DNA of 64,000 nt from positions 28,414,001 through 28,478,000 of the forward strand of contig JAJNNQ010000026.1 of assembly GCA_027886175.1 (NCBI GenBank), given 5' to 3'. The DNA is from Phylloscopus collybita. Taxonomy: Eukaryota; Chordata; Aves; Passeriformes; Phylloscopidae. The position numbers and the translations under genes are program-made. A model generated the notes under the pieces. The model saw nothing but the letters and a program-made list of their open reading frames with translations, was not told the DNA's origin and searched no databases. Positions 57,804-64,000 of this stretch are shown piece by piece (the first letter of the stretch is position 1; each line of letters opens with the position of its first letter).

Positions 57804-60800
57804 GAGGAGCACTTTACATCTGCACAAAAAAGGGGGATGATGTGGGTTTTTTATTTCAGAAGGACACATTGTTGTACTATTGAACTTCAGAGAGCTTTGG
57901 TCTAAGATGAATCAACATTTGCTTCCAGGGCAGAATAAAGATTGTTCTCTCTTTCTTCTGCAGCATGTACATGTAGCAGATACATTTGAACTTCAGCTTT
58001 AGGATTCTACCCTTCCATTTCTAAGCAAAAAATAATGTGCTGGTTAAATAATTCTACGTGGTGTGATTTTCAAACTTTTAAATCTAGACAATTTGGAAAT
58101 AAGTGGGGAAAAACAATTATAATTCAATTATAATTGTTCTAAAGAGAATTTTTTCTTTCCTAATTTGAAATTTGATTGAAATCACAGCTTTAACATTTGC
58201 TTGCATAAGTTGCAAAGTTGCATAACCAAACACTTTCAAAACCTGGGGAATTTATGGTTACTATTCAGGTATTTTTCTTGGCCCATTTCTTCTTATTTTG
58301 AATTACCCACTTTATAGCTCACTTCAGTTCTTTTCTTTCTCCTTTACCTCTTTTTTCCATTTTATTCTTGCTATAGAAGACTCAGATAGAAGTCAGGAGG
58401 GGTTGGGCTTACTCCTTGGAGAAAGAAAAAAACTTGATATTTTGCAGGATATGGGGAATTTCAGTCCCCTAATATTTTGCTTGCACAGCAACAGCCATGT
58501 GAAATCCTCTTCACTCCCCTATTTCACTTGCCCCTGTTCTTTGTGTTGCAATTGGGTGAGACAGCATGGCTGGTGGCTCCAGAAAGGCCAGAAGTCCAGA
58601 GGAAAGGACATCTTGTGAAGGTCTGTGGGGGATAACAAGGCTGACTCTGCTAATATGGCCAGCAGGCTGGTATTTGCATTAGGGAAAACCTACATGCCTA
58701 CATTTGTGTTATATTTAAAAATAATGGGAGCTTTTCAGCTTTATCTACCTCCACAAGATATTTTTTGAGACTTTTTTTTCACTGCAACTAGTGTGTAGTT
58801 TTTTGAAGTTACACAAGAGAGCACTATCATCAGTGGCTCTGTGGGCCAAATAATACTTTTGTACTGTTTGCCAAATAACTTGTAGAGTCCTCTGTCATAA
58901 ACCATGTTGTTTCAGTGCATTTTGATGTCAAACAGCTGTTGGAATGCAATTGGAAAGACATGGTTACTAAATGACAGATTCAAATTTTGATCTTTTGTAA
59001 GAGTGTGTGAACTTTTACAGTTTCACAGGGAAGACACTAAATATTTGAAAACAAGATTAGTAGCTCTAGTTAAAAACTCATGGCAAACTCATGTCTTAGA
59101 AGACTCTTTTTCCTCACCTCTGACAAATATCCCTCGGAGAAACTTGCTTTAAAAAGCATCATTTTAGTCTATTATTGCTTTCCCTTAAAAAAGCTTCAAC
59201 AGGTGTCTGAGTGGGTAAGGGAAAAAAACCCCCAAAATAAACCCTTTTGCTATTCAGGTGTTCAGTAAACTGGAAAAACAACTGGAGCAACATGGAAATT
59301 TTGCCTTTAATTTCTAAATGAAACGTATTTTCCACCCCACTCTAATTGTTTTGTTGGTTAACCTTATGTTTGCTTCACATTGTTCTAACCAATCCAAGTA
59401 ATCACCAAACTCATTTGTGATTTAAACATTTTTAAGTCAATCATCATGGCAGGTGGGCCAAAGGAAGGAATTCTCAAATGTGGGAGTGTCATTCCTAATC
59501 AGCAGAATTTAGTCATGCTCCCTAAGCTGCTTAACCATTTCCTTTTATATTTGCTGAGATTTAGTAATCTAATTTATTTTCTGCAGAAAATACTGACCCC
59601 TGCCTCTGCTTTTTCATCCCTTGCTTTTCTTCAACTACTTAACCTATAAATTGCTAACATTTGAGAGCCTGTATTGCACTCTGTGGTTCTGCAGAGAGCT
59701 TGTAATATTGAAGTAATCACTTGAAGTTCAATGTGTTTAGCAAATTGAGCAAACTTGATGCACATGCAGGCCAACATTTGTGTATGTTGTTTTGTAATTA
59801 GGAAGTAATACATTTTTTCCCAACATTAGCAACACAGACTAAGTATCCAGCTGCCTAAAATTTGATACCATAGCCCCTCTGAGAGACTTCTGAGGGGCCC
59901 TGCTCAGTTGGGCTGACTTCCTTTCTGGAAGTGCCTTTGTCTCACTACAAAGAGAAAACCTGGAGGAGTACCTTGGATTTAGCACTCAAATGTCACACAA
60001 CCTAAAATTAGAGGAGAATGCTGTTTTCAGCATCTTAAGTCACTTTCAGCTAAAGGATTTTCTGGTCTTTAAAGATATTTCTGTCCTGCCTATGCTGAAA
60101 TGTAACTTTGGTTACCCTATGTAGTTTATTTAAAGTAACTAAAATATTTTCTATCATATTCCTTTTACATGACTGCAAACGAAATAATGTGTCACTTTCA
60201 GTAGTTGATAATGGTAGGATGAAATGTCCTTTGTCTCAGTTTATATGCTATGTTTAGGAATTAGTGGACGTTTTTTATATGTAATTTCAGGCATGTTCCA
60301 CAAGTGGTGTCATAGTTTATGTTCAAGGTAGAGCTAAAGGGGTTAGTTAGCATTAAAGTGTTTATAACAGAGTCAAAAGGACAAAGTGCACTTCTATCTC
60401 AGCAGGTACTTTCTATCCAGTAAACCTAAGCCTCTAGATGAGTGTGACAGAACTTTTTGACCCTGCCCAGTTCTGCAGCATGGTTTGTACAGGGTAGCAC
60501 TTTTTCTGTCATGCTTGCAGACAATATATCCCAGTCAAGCTTTATAAGCTCTAGAAGTCTCTTCACTTCTCCTAGTAACCACCCCTGTCTTCCTAAACAA
60601 CATGGCCAGATTCTCATCTGATACCTCTTTGTTTACCTCTCCACCTCCAACAACAACTTTCTTTGACTTTTGGGCATGGTCTCTGAATGTCAGCAGATAT
60701 CACAATGTTGGCTTCTCCTAAGCAGTGTAGAGAGTAACCTGGGTAAAAAATGGATTTGTTATGGAGCTAGTGTACCAAAGCTGTCCTGGACCTCAGGTAA

Positions 60801-63800
60801 CACTGTAGACACAGTCAGAATGAAAGGTCTCTGCCCTCTATACTGGCCACAGTATCACTTATGAAGAGAATGACAGCTAGTGGGTTGTTGCTTCTGCCCA
60901 AAGCATGGCATTGTTAAGAGGAGGGAACATTTCATGCTACATCTACCTCTTACCATTATCCTGAGCAGTACTATTTAATTATTACACTGGCAAAGTTGCA
61001 AAGTTACATTGAAAATCTCAGAGGAAATTACTTGCATATTTACTCTTCTATCAAATATTAGTATACATACTTGGATGATTTCAATACTCTGTTGAGGGTC
61101 AAGGAGTCCTGCTGATGCTTCTGTGGATAAATCCTTGAACTTAAATGAGTATTTCCCCTGAGATTGTGCATGACAAAAATTTGGTAAGTTTAAGTCTCAT
61201 AAGTATATAGTTGATAAATGGGTTACATTTTGCAAAAGACTTTGAATATGAAGTTTTAAAAAATCCATAATGTACTTTGTTTATTCTTCTTTATTCCACA
61301 CAGATTTAATTCTCTATGGCAGTCCTATGACATGCATTTAGTAGTATATATTAAACATTAGTTATAATTAATAACAAATGTTTTAAGTTGTAAAGGGTTA
61401 TTACAGTATATGCTGTGGATTACCTCTTAAGTGATTCTAATTAGTGTTTCAATTATCTGGGAAACTAAGTGAGATGCAAATTACCTGGGATATAGTCTTA
61501 TTCTTATTATTGTTCCACTCAGTTGATGAACAGGAAATCAATAAGCCAGTCAAACTCTCTTAGCATGGGAATGCATTCTGTAACTGGTTTTTTGTGAGAA
61601 TTCTATAAAAGGATCAAGTTTTCAAAATTTCAGTGAAGATGAAAACCTTCCCAGACAACCTAAAGGAAGGTCAACTGTAAATTCTGTAAGATCTTCTTAT
61701 GTGTGTTACATTAAAATGCTGAATATAACAGATCCGTGGGAAAGACATTAAATCTTTAAATGCATTGAGTGTTTCAGGCATTGTGCCTTGAAACAAAGGG
61801 AAGGTAGATTTTGTGGTAACCACAGTCTAGCAGAGGAGCTGTGGAAGAACTGCATCCCTGTGGTGTTCAGACTTGCAGTGCTGTGCTACCATTTCACCCT
61901 TAGCATTTTGCCTTTCCCTAGAGGCAGGGAATGTTCACCAGAGTGGATGCAAGCCAGTCTATCTCAGCTCACTTCAAACCAGAGCAGCCACTTTCCCTCC
62001 TTAAGTGCTTCACCTCTAGGAAAAGTAGGGATTCTGAAGTGTGTCAAAAGTGCATAACACCATACAGATTCTGGTAGACTTTTTGTTAAAATCAGTGCAG
62101 CATGCCTGTTGGTTTGTGGATGGCCTGAAGCTATGCACTGTTATACAGAGTGCTGCTGTGTCAGAAGGTAGGCTGAGGACATGGCCAAACTGCCTTCTGC
62201 TCTGGTTACTGCCTGTAGTGACTTACAGCACAGAGGAACATTTCATCTGACCAAGAACAGATGTCAGCACCTAAACCAGCTATTACAGAAACCCTCCTAT
62301 AGGCTGTGGGGAAAATATAGGTTCTTCTAGGACATGACTTATGTTCCATTTTAAATGTTTGCACGAGGACATTTCAAGATATACCTTTTTTTTTAAAATT
62401 TTTTTTTCACAACTATGAGTAAGCAGCTTACTATTATAACCTATCCTAGGGTCATTTCAGTCTGTTATAACTTGGAGGAAGCATTACAGTCTTTCTTGTT
62501 ATGGCAGGGATGGGTTTCCTCATTCTTTGGGTTACAGTTCCTCTCTTACTTCCTAAAACACTACTGCAGATCTTGCAGCGGTGGCCCATAGTTTGAAATA
62601 ATCTGTCTTTACAGACATAATGTCAATGTTTACAGGAAATACTATGCATTTGTATTCTGGTCCTCTGTAAACTAACCTCCCTTCTTCACCTCCTTAGAAA
62701 GGCACTGTGTTTGACAAAGTGCATGTGGTGTGCATTTAACAAAAGATTTTTTTCTGCATTTGAAATAAAATGGAGGATTTTTCCTAAATTTTGTATGACC
62801 ACCAGAATTTTTGATGTGCTGAGGTGTTTATGATGAGATTTTAACTCTCTGAGGATTATACTGCTTTTATTTCATGTCTGTAAAGCAATGACTGTTATGA
62901 AAATGATGTGAGAAGACAAGTTCTAATGTTGATCATAATTTCAGTCTTCATCTTTCCTGCATAAGAAATATAGCAGCGTTTCAGGTCAGAGATGTAGTTC
63001 AGAATTTTGTGATTAAATTAAATTTTAATGCATTTTCTGGGTTGTAAGATGAAGGTGAGTTAGGGGACATTTTTTCCTTCCTTGCTTTTTTTTTTTTTTT
63101 TTAACATAAAAAAGCTTCTGGAAATTATGCAAAATGCTTTAAAGTAATAGGTATTTTAGCACCATAGGATATTTTGAAGGAAATTAATTGAAAAGTCTGT
63201 TTATGTTTGGTTCTGTGATCTCTCCAGGATACCTAATTATTTCTTGAATTGTAGAGTTAGCTTTCCTAAGCTTGTGTGAGAAGTTGTCATTGCATTTATG
63301 ACCGAGTGTAAAAGGCCATGTCTGCAGTCTCCTTTTATTTAGTATGCCACCACATTTCACAATATTGTTCTTGTTATGAAAAAAATTCCTGTATTTAAAA
63401 TTATCTGTTGCATAAAGCACTAGAATGTTAAGATCTGCATTTATCTAAAATTTTCTGTTATTGTATAATAGTTTATCAGCTTGCATAACTAATAACTTCA
63501 ATTCTTGACATTTTATGATCTTTAATGTTATATCTTTCTTTTATTGCAAATACCACTTACATAGTCACACAGTGAATTTAAGAAGTTTCTTAAGTGAGAC
63601 CTAGGCTTGTGTTGGGACATTGTTTGAATTTATCTGTCCAGGGATATATCTGTACATGTGTGAGTAAAGCTATAAAACTTACTAAGCTGTTCTGAAATTT
63701 TTAATCATAAGAGAAAAAAATCTTTTGAGAAAGGTATTTTAGTTCAAAAATTGTTTAAAATCTTTGCAAGTTTGGCTTAATGTCAGATTTACTCAGAATA

Positions 63801-64000
63801 TATATTCAAATGGCTGCATTAAGAAATAGCTGTAACACTAATGTGCATATGATGATCTGAATGGATAAACCTGTCTGAAGTGAAGATATAAAGATGCAGT
63901 AAGGCATGTATTTTTGCTTATCATTATTATGAATAGTGATTTTTAAAAGTTACCCTTCCCTATAACACTTTAGATTTTTAAACCTGAACGAGTTTGTTAC
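55890..64000 (+). other. COL9A1: COL9A1 intron 28, 5' part (over 8.1 kb, runs off the window)
   Basis: Scanned for a Gly-X-Y exon with splice sites and none was found, so the next COL2 exon lies beyond the edge. Contains a 45-T tract (57758-57802) and a 17-T tract (63086-63102). Otherwise AT-rich with no recognised element. Confidence 0.8.
57758..57802. repeat. 45-nt T homopolymer
   Basis: Uninterrupted T run in intron 28, followed by GGAGGAGC. Confidence 0.9.

Overview
The window is vertebrate nuclear DNA, almost certainly from a bird. It is AT-rich, has very low coding density, and carries several 3' fragments of CR1-type LINEs, including one with a recognisable decayed reverse-transcriptase tail. 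Its single confidently identified gene is COL9A1, the alpha-1 chain of the cartilage collagen type IX, on the plus strand. Twenty-eight consecutive exons plus the alternative first exon 1* can be placed to the base. Each has splice sites, and reading frame is preserved across every junction. The gene runs off the right edge inside intron 28. Exon numbers follow the mammalian scheme, in which exon 1* lies between exons 6 and 7.

Layout. About 1-17860 is upstream intergenic DNA: CR1 fragments, an older LINE interrupted by a younger CR1, microsatellites, and one unexplained minus-strand exon-like open segment (15225-15417). The long-form promoter and exon 1 lie at about 17900-18199. Exons 2-6 (18508-32536) encode the signal peptide and the globular NC4 domain. 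Intron 6 is only 644 bp and CpG-rich; it contains the short-form promoter and exon 1* (33059-33121). Exon 7 is a 21-nt microexon (33181-33201). Exons 8-16 (34225-46287) encode the COL3 triple helix. Exons 16-17 encode the cysteine-containing NC3 hinge. Exons 17-28 (46382-55889) encode about 207 residues of COL2. From 55890 to the end is intron 28 with no further exon seen.

How it works together. Two promoters drive two proteins. The long form (622 codons in this window) carries the NC4 globular head. The short form (378 codons here) starts at exon 1* with its own signal peptide and joins directly to exon 8, so it lacks NC4. Exon 7 starts only 59 nt after the exon 1* donor, which gives a simple steric reason why short transcripts skip it.

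Points worth a second look are a GC-AG intron 3, a near-neutral NC4 lacking the basic N-terminal cluster recalled for human NC4, a microexon that carries the whole COL3 imperfection, a 48-T tract serving as the exon 22 polypyrimidine tract, strand bias of long T runs, a GC-rich minisatellite island in intron 4, and the orphan minus-strand exon. I found no RNA genes, CRISPR arrays or intact mobile elements, and no sign of a wholly new biological system.
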